A model generated the notes under the pieces. That model saw only the letters and a program-made list of their open reading frames with translations. It searched no databases and was not told the origin of the DNA. A stretch of DNA of 64,000 bases from the NCBI GenBank assembly GCA_016879935.1, contig JAACJQ010000184.1:1-64000 (forward strand), in the 5' to 3' direction. The position numbers and the translations under genes were made by a program. The DNA is from Archangiaceae bacterium (GTDB taxonomy: Bacteria; Myxococcota; Myxococcia; Myxococcales; Myxococcaceae). Below are positions 37,277 through 48,606 of this stretch, in pieces; position 1 is the first letter of the stretch, and the number at the start of each line of letters is the position of its first letter.

Positions 37277-37672
37277 ATGCCCACGCCCGTCGGAGCGACC
37301 TGCCCTCGTCACCCCTCCGCGCTCGCAGTCGACGTGTGCGAGCGGTGCGGGCGTTTCGTCTGCGGCGATTGTGCGGTGCTCAAGGGCGAGAAGACCTGGT
37401 GCGCCGAGTGCGCTGCCGTGCCTCACACCGCCTCGGCGCGCGCCACGCTGGCCCTGGTGCTGGGGCTGTCGGGCTTCCTCTTCTGTGGCCCGCTCTCCAT
37501 CGCGGCCATTGCCGTCGGTCTCGTCGAGCAGCGAGCGATCGAACGCCGTGAGACACCTGTCGAAGGCCTGACCAGGGCCCGGTGGGCGGTGCGACTGGGG
37601 GTGCTCCAGATCGCCCTGGTGATGCTGCTGGTCGTGTCGTTCGTGGCGTGGCGACTGCTTCGAACGCCCTGA
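37277..37672 (+). CDS. B-box-like zinc-finger membrane protein (DUF4190-type)
   Basis: 131 residues. The N-terminal half has a treble of zinc-ligand pairs (CPRHPSALAVDVCERCGRF, then CGDC and CAEC) resembling a B-box zinc finger; the C-terminal half has two membrane spans (about 58-80 and 105-127) around a short loop, the pattern of DUF4190 proteins. It starts 13 bp after gltJ and so probably shares its message. Cytoplasmic zinc finger plus membrane hairpin suggests a small adaptor at the inner membrane; a link to gliding is inferred from position only. Confidence 0.78.
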   Translation: MPTPVGATCPRHPSALAVDVCERCGRFVCGDCAVLKGEKTWCAECAAVPHTASARATLALVLGLSGFLFCGPLSIAAIAVGLVEQRAIERRETPVEGLTRARWAVRLGVLQIALVMLLVVSFVAWRLLRTP

Positions 37673-37797
37673 CGTCCTCGCCATGGCGCAAGTGCCCGAC
37701 CTCATTGCCGCGCGTCGGCGTTTGGTCGTTCAACGCCTCCGATTTCCTTGATGAACAGGCGGCACGTCCCATGCGTCAGTGGGGCGGTCAACTTTCG

Positions 37798-37825
37798 TTG
37801 ACTCTGGATCGGGCATTCCTACAGT
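37798..37825 (+). promoter_or_regulatory. Candidate promoter of the Cys-rich lipoprotein gene
   Basis: TTGACT (37798-37803), a 16-bp spacer and TACAGT (37820-37825), 61 bp before the start. The -10 box is identical to that of gltJ. Confidence 0.55.
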
Positions 37826-37886
37826 CCCGCCCGCTTCGGGACCTTCGAAGGCAGTACACCAACGCAGCTTCAGGGAGACGTTCAAC

Positions 37887-38972
37887 ATGATGAAGACGAA
37901 AACCAGCATCTGGTTCGCGGCCGCCATTGCCGCGGGCTTCGCGTTCGGCTTCGCCGGATGTGGCGGCGACACGACGATGAACCCCACGACCTGTACGACC
38001 GACAGCCAGTGCACGGGCGCCGGCGAGGTCTGTCACCCCCTTCTCAAGACGTGCATCGCTGGCTGTACCAGCTCGACCGACTGCCCCGACTCGGCCAAGA
38101 CCTGCGCGACGCTCAACGGCAGCGCGGCCGGCACCGACGGCGGCGCGGCTCGTGGCTTCTGCCAGTGCAGCACCGACCAGCTCTGCGATCGCGGCACGGC
38201 CGGCCAGGTCTGCCAGGACAAGTCGACGAAGGTCTGCGCGGCGAAGTGCACCGCGACCACGGGCTGCCCCTCGGGCTACACGTGTGACACGGCCACCGGC
38301 AAGTGCGGCGGCAGCACGTCGAACACCGACGCCGGCACCGACGCGGGCGTGACGATGGACGCTGGCGTGGCCTGCACGTTCGGTTCGTGCACGGGCGGCC
38401 AGACCTGCAACCCGACGACGCGCGTGTGTGGCGCTGGTGCGGCCTGCTCGTCGGCGAACGCTCAGCCTGACATGTGCGCCTATGGCCAGACCTGTGCCGG
38501 CGCGGCGTGCGGCGAGGCTCCCCGTACGGGCGTGGGCTGCGCGAACTTCGCGAACGTCGTCACCCCGACCCTGTGGAACCCGGTGGGCATCACGGCGATG
38601 GCCGGCCCGGTCACCGTCAGCGTCACCAACCGCACCGACGACGCCACCTTCTGCACCAACTCGTCGACGTTCTCGGGCTCGCACGAGCTGTACGCGGCGC
38701 CGGTCTCGCTGGGCGGCACGAACTTCCCCGCGGCGGGCGTGATGCTGCCTGCCGACCTCATCAACTACGTTCGCTCCGACGGCCAGATCTGCGACGTGCA
38801 GAAGGGCTGTGGCAACTCGGGCCAGATCTTCCGCCCCAGCGGCTACCAGGTGTCGAACGGCAACAAGAACCTCAACCTCAACTTCACCCTCTGCGCGATG
38901 ACGGGCATCACGTCGTTGACCGCCGGCTTCTACGCCGACAAGGGCAACGCCGTTTGCGTGACGATGAACTGA
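37887..38972 (+). CDS. Cys-rich lipoprotein
   Basis: 361 residues with a lipobox (FGFAGC, Cys at about residue 25). The N-terminal two fifths hold several short Cys-rich units of the type C-x-x-x-x-x-C-x-x-G-x-x-C (for example CTTDSQCTGAGEVC, then CPSGYTCDTATGKC), followed by a Thr/Asp/Ala-rich linker. The C-terminal 150 residues form a separate beta-rich domain with its own Cys pairs. Such modular Cys-rich lipoproteins are common on Myxococcota surfaces, and some are needed for gliding, but this one matches none that I can name. ATG 37887 and ATG 37890 are alternative starts. Own promoter; outer-membrane location inferred. Confidence 0.85.
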   Translation: MMKTKTSIWFAAAIAAGFAFGFAGCGGDTTMNPTTCTTDSQCTGAGEVCHPLLKTCIAGCTSSTDCPDSAKTCATLNGSAAGTDGGAARGFCQCSTDQLCDRGTAGQVCQDKSTKVCAAKCTATTGCPSGYTCDTATGKCGGSTSNTDAGTDAGVTMDAGVACTFGSCTGGQTCNPTTRVCGAGAACSSANAQPDMCAYGQTCAGAACGEAPRTGVGCANFANVVTPTLWNPVGITAMAGPVTVSVTNRTDDATFCTNSSTFSGSHELYAAPVSLGGTNFPAAGVMLPADLINYVRSDGQICDVQKGCGNSGQIFRPSGYQVSNGNKNLNLNFTLCAMTGITSLTAGFYADKGNAVCVTMN

Positions 38973-39045
38973 CGTTGAATTCCCAACCCCGAACCCGGTC
39001 GAAAGCCGCAACGGCGATTGGCCGGGTTCACCACAAGGACACGAA

Positions 39046-39546
39046 ATGAACTTCAAGAAGATGATGATGACGGTCGCGGTTGCTGCTCCTCTGGCGGCGT
39101 TTGCGCAGTCGGGCACCACGGTGAAGCCCACGCCGGTGCTCCCCGGTGAGCCTGCCCTGGCGTGCCCTGCTGGCACGAAGCAGTCGGGCGGCAAGGACAC
39201 GGTCTTCGAGGCGACGTTCTGCACGAAGGCTGGCCGTCTCGGTGAGCCCCTGATGCACGGCCCCTACCTGGGCCTCTACAAGTCGGGCAAGAAGCGCGTC
39301 GAGGGTGCGTACCTCGAAGGCAAGCGCACGGGCCTGTGGGTCGCGTACGACGAGGCCGGCGGCAAGCTGGAAGAGCTCTCGTTCGACAACGATCTGTGGA
39401 ACGGCAAGCGCACGCAGTGGATCAGCGGCGCGAAGATCCTCGAGGAGAACTGGGTCGCCGGGAAGCGCCAGGGCATCCAGAAGGAGTGGATCAAGGGCAA
39501 GGAAGTCGCCACCGAGTTCAAGGACGACTCGCCGGTGAAGAAGTAA
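39046..39546 (+). CDS. Secreted MORN/YwqK-like repeat protein
   Basis: 166 residues, signal peptide ending near LAAFAQ. The mature part has short repeats of the MORN/YwqK type: a Gly-x-Tyr or Gly-x-Trp unit followed by a K-x-G turn (GPYLGLYKSGKKRVEGAY, GLWVAYDEAGGKLEE, GKRTQWISGAK, GIQKEWIKGKE). Two Cys (ACPAG and FCTK) may form a disulfide near the N-terminus. Such repeats form extended beta sheets; their partners are usually unknown. A strong terminator follows the gene. Function not recognised. Confidence 0.82.
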   Translation: MNFKKMMMTVAVAAPLAAFAQSGTTVKPTPVLPGEPALACPAGTKQSGGKDTVFEATFCTKAGRLGEPLMHGPYLGLYKSGKKRVEGAYLEGKRTGLWVAYDEAGGKLEELSFDNDLWNGKRTQWISGAKILEENWVAGKRQGIQKEWIKGKEVATEFKDDSPVKK

Positions 39547-39576
39547 CCAGCTTCTGCTGTTCTTGATGTGACACGA

Positions 39577-39605
39577 GGGCGGGTTCTCTTCTGGAGAGCC
39601 CGCCC
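39577..39605 (+). terminator. Intrinsic terminator after the MORN-like gene
   Basis: A 12-bp stem (GGGCGGGTTCTC with GAGAGCCCGCCC, including one G-T pair) around a 5-base loop, 30 bp after the stop codon; only a weak T run (TTCGT) follows. Confidence 0.7.
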
Positions 39606-39608
39606 TTC

Positions 39609-40265
39609 GTGCATTCTGTGCCCGTCGTGCACGGCTTTCGTCAGGCGCTCGTCGAGAACCCGGCTCCGTCGCGATTGGGCGACGTGGCGCTGCGGTACGA
39701 GCCATCGATGCTGGTCGGCGAGACCTCCAGGGCCACGGCGACGTGGCGACCGACCGCGCTGATGGTGTCGGGGCTCGCGCTCATCGTCGTGGCGATCATG
39801 GTGCTGCTCACCGCGTCGAACACCGTCGCCTTCGCGGTGCTCTCGCTCAGCGCCGCTTCACTCGCCGGTTCCGTCTTGTTGGCGCGCAGAGAACGACGCA
39901 AACGAGGCTTCGTCGCGAACTTCGTGACCCTGCGACTGCGCCTCGACTTCACGACGCCGATCGCTGGCCGCCCTGCGACGTTGTGGGTGCCGTTCGACGA
40001 GGTGAAGGCCGTGACGCTCCTCGAGCAGGGAGACGGCCTGCACTGCCTCACGGTCGACTTCTCAGATGGTGGTTCGCTGCTGCGTGAGGTGCTGGTCGCG
40101 TTCATTCCGGCTCCTGAGATCGACGCTGCGGCGAGGCTGGCGCGCGTGCTTCAGGGTGCCTTCGGACTCGGGTCGATTCCGCCTGACAGCCCGTACCTGT
40201 CGACCCTGAGCAGCGAGCCACCCACGCCGTCGGCCTCGACCCCGAACGACTCGGGGCCGGGGTGA
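39609..40265 (+). CDS. Membrane protein of unknown function
   Basis: Up to 218 residues. Three GTG codons (39609, 39618, 39627) can serve as start; the first is only 4 bases past the terminator stem, so a later one is likelier. Two membrane spans lie at about residues 50-68 and 72-90, then a basic segment (RRERRKRGF) and a cytoplasmic beta-rich domain (VTLRLRLDFTTPIAGRPATLWVPFDEVKAV) recalling PH-like domains, and a Pro/Ser tail. No family recognised. The next start codon GTG at 40262 overlaps its stop, but that reading frame looks like noise. Confidence 0.65.
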   Translation: MHSVPVVHGFRQALVENPAPSRLGDVALRYEPSMLVGETSRATATWRPTALMVSGLALIVVAIMVLLTASNTVAFAVLSLSAASLAGSVLLARRERRKRGFVANFVTLRLRLDFTTPIAGRPATLWVPFDEVKAVTLLEQGDGLHCLTVDFSDGGSLLREVLVAFIPAPEIDAAARLARVLQGAFGLGSIPPDSPYLSTLSSEPPTPSASTPNDSGPG

Positions 40266-40355
40266 GCGCGCGCGAGAATTCTCCAGCAATCGTGAATGGC
40301 TGGCGGCGTTCCGGCCGATCGGGCCTCGGGCATGGACCGTGCTCAAGGTCGACGC

Positions 40356-41573
40356 ATGCGCGCGCTGGCACTGGTCGTTCTTTCGTGGTCGCTCACTGCT
40401 TCGGCATTCGAGCTTCGAACCGATTCGCAGGGCGACGTCGTGAAGTGGCAGAAGTCGCTCGTCTTCGTCATCGACCCGGCGCTGTCGCAGAAGCTGGGCG
40501 ACGTGGCGGCGGCCTCGGCGGTGCGCGCCGCCGTGGCCGAGCTCGATGACGCCACGCCCGAGCTGACCGTCTCAGTGAAGGACGGCGAGGTGCACGGTCC
40601 CGGCTACGACCTCGACGCGCAGGCGCAGAACCAGAACGAGATCATCGCGCTCACCGACTGGCCGTACACCGATGGGGCGCTGGCCTCGACCGTCGTCACC
40701 GTGAACGCGCGCACGAACGAGATCATCGACACCGACATCGTCTTCAACTGCGAGCAGCACACCTTCAAGGTGCTCACCTCGCCGACGCCCAGCACGATGG
40801 AGGTCGACGACGTGCAGAACACCATCACGCACGAGATCGGCCACGCGCTGGGCCTCATGCACAACCCGATGGACGAAGACGTGGTGATGTTCCCCCGCGC
40901 GGCGGCCGGAGAGGTCACCAAGCGCGTGCTCCGCAACGACGATCGGCGCGGGCTCGAGGCCCTCTACTCGACGGCCCCGGTGACGCCTGAACTTCCGCAG
41001 CAGCAGGTCGTGGGGTGCTCTTCGTCGGGCGGTGGCGTCGCCTGGGCGTTGGGGCTCGCGGTCGTCGCCGTGCTCGCCATGGGGCGGCGGCCGAAGCTGG
41101 TTCGCGTGATCGCGCGGCGCTCGCACCGCCGTGGGCTCGCCGCGCTGCTGATCGCCGGAGCGTCGTCGATCGCCTTCACCGCCGAGGCGCAGCCGCAGCT
41201 CCAGACGCCCGTCGGGGTGGTCGTGGTGAAGACCAAGATCTGTCACCGCACGGCCGAGCTGCCGGGCCTCATCGTCACCTCGATGGACACCGACCTCGAA
41301 GCCTGCGCGACCGCGACCTGCGACCGCGTCATGCGCGTGACGGTGCCTGGCGGAAAACTCGGCGACCTCGAGCAGTCGGTCGAGCACCACCCCGTGCCCG
41401 CGCTGGGCGAGCGCCTTGGCCTCGCGAAGAAGAACGGCCGCATCGTCGTGTACCGACTCGTCGTTCCCGAAGAAGCGTCACGTTTCAATGCCCTGTTGCT
41501 GAGGTCGGCCGCGCCCCAGCCGGCGCCTTCGGAACCCGCGCCGCTCGTGCAACCCGCTGTTTCCGTGAAGTGA
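40356..41573 (+). CDS. Matrixin-type metallopeptidase with an internal MYXO-CTERM tail and a C-terminal extension
   Basis: 405 residues from ATG 40356, directly before a signal peptide (LVVLSWSLTASA). The peptidase domain has HEIGHALGLMH (H159, E160, H163, H169), the metzincin HExxHxxGxxH zinc motif, with NPMD following. At Cys221 a MYXO-CTERM-like signal begins: GCSSSGG, a membrane span (about 228-243) and a basic RRPK. Such signals normally end a protein, but here the frame runs on for about 155 residues that themselves begin like a signal peptide (basic RRSHRRG, hydrophobic stretch, FTAEAQ). This could be a fusion of two genes or a lost stop codon; a GTG at 41106 could start the second part on its own. 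An alternative first start is ATG 40332. Confidence 0.82.
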   Translation: MRALALVVLSWSLTASAFELRTDSQGDVVKWQKSLVFVIDPALSQKLGDVAAASAVRAAVAELDDATPELTVSVKDGEVHGPGYDLDAQAQNQNEIIALTDWPYTDGALASTVVTVNARTNEIIDTDIVFNCEQHTFKVLTSPTPSTMEVDDVQNTITHEIGHALGLMHNPMDEDVVMFPRAAAGEVTKRVLRNDDRRGLEALYSTAPVTPELPQQQVVGCSSSGGGVAWALGLAVVAVLAMGRRPKLVRVIARRSHRRGLAALLIAGASSIAFTAEAQPQLQTPVGVVVVKTKICHRTAELPGLIVTSMDTDLEACATATCDRVMRVTVPGGKLGDLEQSVEHHPVPALGERLGLAKKNGRIVVYRLVVPEEASRFNALLLRSAAPQPAPSEPAPLVQPAVSVK

Positions 41574-41618
41574 CTCCGTGGCACCCGCCTTGAAGTCCAC
41601 TGATCCGAGGAGTCCGCC

Positions 41619-42188
41619 ATGCAGAAGCCAGCCGAAGCGCCCCGCCGAATCTTGATCGTCGACGACGAAGAGAACGTCTGCCACGCGCTGCGCCGCAGCC
41701 TGCGCAAAGAAGGCTACGAGCTCTTCTTCGGCAACGAGCCGGCGCAGGGCCTCGAGGTGCTCAAGACGCAGCCGGTCGACATGGTGATCAGCGATCACCT
41801 GATGCCGAACATGACGGGCCTCGAGTTCTTGAAGCTCGTGCGCAACCGCTACCCCGACGTCATGCGCATCATGCTCACCGGTCACGCCGACATGCAGACG
41901 GCCATCGACGCGATCAACCAGGGCAACATCTACCGGTTCCTCACCAAGCCGTGGGACGACACCGAGCTGAAGGTGACCCTCTTCCTCGCGTTCGAGCAGC
42001 TCGATCTCGAGCGCGAGAACCGGCGGCTGCTTGCGATGGTTCGCCGTCAGTACGACCTGCTCAAGTCGCTCGAGAGCGAGAACCCCGGCATCAGCCACGT
42101 CGTGCGCGACGCCGAGGGCTTCATCCTGCTCGATGAAGAGCCCGACTCGTTGCGGTCGGGCATGGACCTGCGGGTGATTCCCTCCTGA
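41619..42188 (+). CDS. Response regulator, receiver plus short coiled C-terminus
   Basis: 189 residues with ribosome site GAGGAG. A complete receiver domain covers about residues 10-130: acidic pair D15/D16, phospho-acceptor D59 (ISDHLMP), conserved T in MLTGHAD and K in LTKPWDD. The AINQGNIYRFLTKPWDD form is typical of receivers related to RpfG, but no HD-GYP or DNA-binding domain follows; the remaining 60 residues are a helix and a short tail. It precedes the histidine kinase by 6 bp and is presumably phosphorylated by it, acting through protein contacts. Confidence 0.92.
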   Translation: MQKPAEAPRRILIVDDEENVCHALRRSLRKEGYELFFGNEPAQGLEVLKTQPVDMVISDHLMPNMTGLEFLKLVRNRYPDVMRIMLTGHADMQTAIDAINQGNIYRFLTKPWDDTELKVTLFLAFEQLDLERENRRLLAMVRRQYDLLKSLESENPGISHVVRDAEGFILLDEEPDSLRSGMDLRVIPS

Positions 42189-42194
42189 TGGCCC

Positions 42195-44282
42195 ATGACG
42201 ACCGGCGCGACATCCCCAGCCGTGTTGCTGGTGGCCGAATCGCCCTCGCTCGTCGCGCGCGTCGAAGACCTGTTGGAGCCGTGGGGGCTGTTGGCGATGC
42301 AGGCGCCTCCCGAGCAGGCCTTGACGCTCGTCGACTCGGGGTACTCGCGGATCGTGCTCTGCGAGATGCACCACAACATTCGGCTCTACCTCGAGCGGCT
42401 GAAGGCAGTCGGCGCAGTGCCGATCGTGATCGGCCATCGCCCTGACGAGTACGTCGGCGAAGTCGAGTACGCGGCCAAACCCAGTGAGCTGGTGGCGGCG
42501 GTCTTTCGTGCCGCGGGCATGCTCGCCGGCCTCGAGCCCAGCGGCGCCGATCGCGTCAACGAGTTCGCCCAGGCCATCGCGTCGAAGTTCACGCTGCCCG
42601 AACTCGTGCGCGAGGCGATCGCGAAGACGAGAGAACTCTGCGACGCCGACGGCGCCAGCCTGCTGCTCGTCGACCCCGAGTCAGGTGCGCTGTACTTCGA
42701 TACCGTCGACGGCAGCGCCGCTTCGTCGATCGAGCGCATCAAGCTGCAGCGAGGGCAGGGCGTCGCGGGCAAGGTGGCCGTCGAGGCGCGGCCGCGGCTG
42801 GTGCCCCACGCGAAGGACTGCCCCGACTTCGACCCCTCGTTCGATCGCAAGACGGGCTTCAGCACGGGCTCGATCGTCGCGGTGCCGCTCGTGCTCGCGG
42901 GCGACGTGCTCGGCGTGTTGATGGCCGTGCGCTCGGTGGAGCGGCTCGCCTTCACGCCGGTCACGCTGCATCGCCTCGTCGCGCTCGCTCCGCACGTCGC
43001 CATCGCCGTGCACAACGTGCAGATCACCACGCAGCTGCGCAGCTCACAGACCGAGGTGTTGCAGGTCAACGCGAGCCTCGAGCAGAAGGTTCGTGATCGC
43101 ACCGATCAGATCAGCCGCGCCAAGCAGGAGTGGGAGCGCACCTTCGACGCGATCAGCGAGCCCATTGCGCTCCTCGACGGCTACGTCATTCGTCGCACGA
43201 ACCAGGCGTACGCGAAGCGCGTGCGTCTGCCGGTGACCGAGCTGCCGGGAAAGACGTGTCATCAGGTGTTTGCCAATCGCGACACGCCGTGTCCGCACTG
43301 CCCGCTTGGCAAGGGCCGCGGCGTCTCGTTGACGGCCGAGCTCACCATTCCCAACCCGAGCACCGCGAAGGACTCGCACGTGCAGCTCTCGGGGTACTGG
43401 CTGCACGACGACCCCACCTCGAACTCCGTCGTCGTCACGTACCAGGACGTGACGCACTCGCGGTCGCTGCAGGACAGGCTGCGCGAGAGTGAGCGGCTCG
43501 CCGCGGTCGGTCAGCTCGCGTCGGGTGCAGCGCACGAGATCAACAACCCGGTCGGCTTCGTCACCTCGAACCTGCGCAGCCTGCGCGGCGTCATCGACGA
43601 GCTGCGCGGGCCGATGACGGTGCTCTCCGACGTCATCGCCATGGTGAAGGAGCGCCGGCTCGAAGAGCTCAGCGAGCTCGTGCAGAGCCTCGACGAGCCC
43701 GATCTGCAGACCATCGAAGACGCGGTCGAGATGATCGACGAGTCGCTCGATGGTGCGCGCCGCGTGAGCGACATCGTGAAGGGCCTGCGAGAGCTGTCGC
43801 GGCTCGAGATCGGTCGCAGGGAGCCGGCCGACACGAACAGCTCCGTCACCCGCGTCGTGCGCACCGAGTTCGGTGATCAGCCGCCACACGTCTCGCTCGT
43901 GCTCGAGGCCGCGGTGCCCGCCGACATCGCGCCGCTGCAGCTCGATCAGGCGCTCGGGCACCTCGTGAAGAACGCCCGGCAAGCGACGCCGCAGAAGCAG
44001 CACATCGTCGTGCGCACGTGGAGCACCGACGACGAGGTGATGATTCAGGTGCGCGACGAAGGCGTCGGTATCGCGAAGGAGCACCTGCGTCGCGTCTTCG
44101 AGCCGTTCTTCACCACGCGCGGCGTCGGCAAGGGCATCGGCCTGGGGCTGACGGCCGCCTACGGCATCGTGCGACGCGCGGGTGGTGACATCGAGGCCGA
44201 GAGTGATGGCCCGAACCGCGGCAGTACGTTCACCATCAAGCTGCCTCGCGCGGCCGTGGCTCCGCTCGCGAACGTGGCCTGA
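42195..44282 (+). CDS. Soluble hybrid-type sensor histidine kinase (pseudo-receiver, GAF, PAS)
   Basis: 695 residues, no membrane span. An N-terminal domain (about 8-105) has the fold pattern of a receiver, but the phospho-acceptor strand reads IVLCEMHH, so it is probably a pseudo-receiver. A GAF domain follows (about 125-280), a coiled coil (about 285-312), and a PAS domain (about 315-430) holding C355, C366 and C369 (TCHQVFANRDTPCPHCP), a possible metal or redox site. The kinase core has H447 (AAHEINNP), N-box HLVKNARQATP, and the DEGVGI and GKGIGLGL ATP motifs. It should autophosphorylate and pass the phosphate to the upstream regulator. The signal is unknown; cytoplasmic redox or small molecules are likely. 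Confidence 0.93.
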   Translation: MTTGATSPAVLLVAESPSLVARVEDLLEPWGLLAMQAPPEQALTLVDSGYSRIVLCEMHHNIRLYLERLKAVGAVPIVIGHRPDEYVGEVEYAAKPSELVAAVFRAAGMLAGLEPSGADRVNEFAQAIASKFTLPELVREAIAKTRELCDADGASLLLVDPESGALYFDTVDGSAASSIERIKLQRGQGVAGKVAVEARPRLVPHAKDCPDFDPSFDRKTGFSTGSIVAVPLVLAGDVLGVLMAVRSVERLAFTPVTLHRLVALAPHVAIAVHNVQITTQLRSSQTEVLQVNASLEQKVRDRTDQISRAKQEWERTFDAISEPIALLDGYVIRRTNQAYAKRVRLPVTELPGKTCHQVFANRDTPCPHCPLGKGRGVSLTAELTIPNPSTAKDSHVQLSGYWLHDDPTSNSVVVTYQDVTHSRSLQDRLRESERLAAVGQLASGAAHEINNPVGFVTSNLRSLRGVIDELRGPMTVLSDVIAMVKERRLEELSELVQSLDEPDLQTIEDAVEMIDESLDGARRVSDIVKGLRELSRLEIGRREPADTNSSVTRVVRTEFGDQPPHVSLVLEAAVPADIAPLQLDQALGHLVKNARQATPQKQHIVVRTWSTDDEVMIQVRDEGVGIAKEHLRRVFEPFFTTRGVGKGIGLGLTAAYGIVRRAGGDIEAESDGPNRGSTFTIKLPRAAVAPLANVA

Positions 44283-44339
44283 GCGACCACTCAACTCGAG
44301 ATGAGGCGCGCCGCGCCGAGGTCGCCATAGAGTGTCGGG

Positions 44340-47492
<3,153 letters not shown>

Positions 47493-47519
47493 GCGCCGCG
47501 ACCTAGCACGGACCGACCG

Positions 47520-48185
47520 TCAGGGGTCGATGAGGACGGTGATCCTCGACTCCTGCAGCAGACTCCGAGTGCCGCACGAGGCCGCGGCGCACGAGCTCGC
47601 GCTCACCTCGGTGTTCTCGAGCAGCGAGACGACGACGGGTCGCGAATCAATGGGGGTGATGTCGAGGTAGCCCTGCGCCCGAACCAGCTTCGGCTCTGCG
47701 CTGCCCTGACGAACCGAGACGCTCATGGTGTGCGTCGGCGGGTCGAGGGTGACGCGGAAGGTGCCGCTGGCGCGCTCCGGCGCGATCAGCCGACGTGGCG
47801 GCGGCACGGCAGGCCACGAGGCGCGAATGCAGCGGGCACCTTCGCAGACCGAGACGTCGAGGGGCTTGGGCGTGTCTTCCACATACGCCACCTTCGGCTG
47901 CCGACAGTTGCAGACCCGCATCGTGGCGCCGGGCTTCGAGGGCCACAACGTCACCAGCGAAGCCCCAGCGGGAGCATCGTGGCACTCGCCGCCGCCCATC
48001 TCGGTGATGGTCGCCGCCTGGCCGTTGACGGTGGCAGTGGCCCCCGGCTGGAGCGAGCTGCACGGGTCGGTCGTCGGGAGCCCGACGGCGATTCCGTCAT
48101 CGAGCGCGGAGACACTGATGAAGGCCTGGTCGAGCGGGGTGCATGCAGCGGTGACGACGAAGAGCGGAACGAGGAGTCGGAACAT
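47520..48185 (-). CDS. Lipoprotein of unknown function
   Basis: 221 residues from ATG 48185; the frame is open further upstream, but this start opens directly on a lipoprotein signal (VVTAAC, Cys at about residue 15). The mature chain has about eight Cys, several in close pairs (CHDAP; RVCNCRQP; CEGARCI; SCAAASCG), suggesting disulfides and an extracytoplasmic place. Strand-rich sequence (TFRVTLDPPTHTMSVSVRQG) suggests a beta domain. No family recognised. It lies behind the thiC riboswitch and is transcribed towards it. Confidence 0.75.
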   Translation of the reverse strand: MFRLLVPLFVVTAACTPLDQAFISVSALDDGIAVGLPTTDPCSSLQPGATATVNGQAATITEMGGGECHDAPAGASLVTLWPSKPGATMRVCNCRQPKVAYVEDTPKPLDVSVCEGARCIRASWPAVPPPRRLIAPERASGTFRVTLDPPTHTMSVSVRQGSAEPKLVRAQGYLDITPIDSRPVVVSLLENTEVSASSCAAASCGTRSLLQESRITVLIDP

Positions 48186-48300
48186 GAAGACGGAGTGAGC
48201 AGATTTCGGGCCACAGCGCTCACGTGTGGGAACGCGGCGGCGGGTGTGCAAGCCGCTGCACACCCGTGGTGCAGGCTGCACGGGCGTTCGTTGGAGAGGG

Positions 48301-48606
48301 CTACTTCTTGAGGCGCGTCTCGCTGCCGCCGTCGGGAAGCAGCAGGTGCTCTTCACGCGGCACGGGCATGCGGTTGATGGTCGGCGGTGGGCGAGGCGAT
48401 ACCTGGTTGAGGATTACGGGCCTCGGCGCGGCCTCGGGCTCGACGGTGCCTGCGTCGACCGGCTTCTTGTCGTACGCCGGGTTCGGGCGATTGACGATCA
48501 CGTCGCTCGGCTTCTTGTCGGGCGACGGGGGCGGGTTCGCGAACACGGTGCTGCCCAGGAGTGCGACCGACGCGATGCGGGCTGCGCGCTGCTTTCGTTT
48601 GGCCAT
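48301..48606 (-). CDS. Small secreted Pro-rich protein, tandem copy A
   Basis: 101 residues starting MAKRKQRAAR, with a short hydrophobic signal (ASVALLGSTVFA). The mature part is Pro/Asp/Lys-rich with DKKPVDAG and a C-terminal LLPDGGSE. It is a clear paralogue of the gene just upstream (48630-48893): the first 25 residues are nearly identical, and KKPVDAGT and LPDGG recur. The DNA around the start codons is also duplicated. Function unknown. Confidence 0.75.
   Translation of the reverse strand: MAKRKQRAARIASVALLGSTVFANPPPSPDKKPSDVIVNRPNPAYDKKPVDAGTVEPEAAPRPVILNQVSPRPPPTINRMPVPREEHLLLPDGGSETRLKK

Noticed and set aside
40262-40549. 95-codon plus-strand frame overlapping the matrixin gene
   Set aside because: Arg/Gly-rich shadow frame; the matrixin frame with HExxHxxGxxH is the real one.
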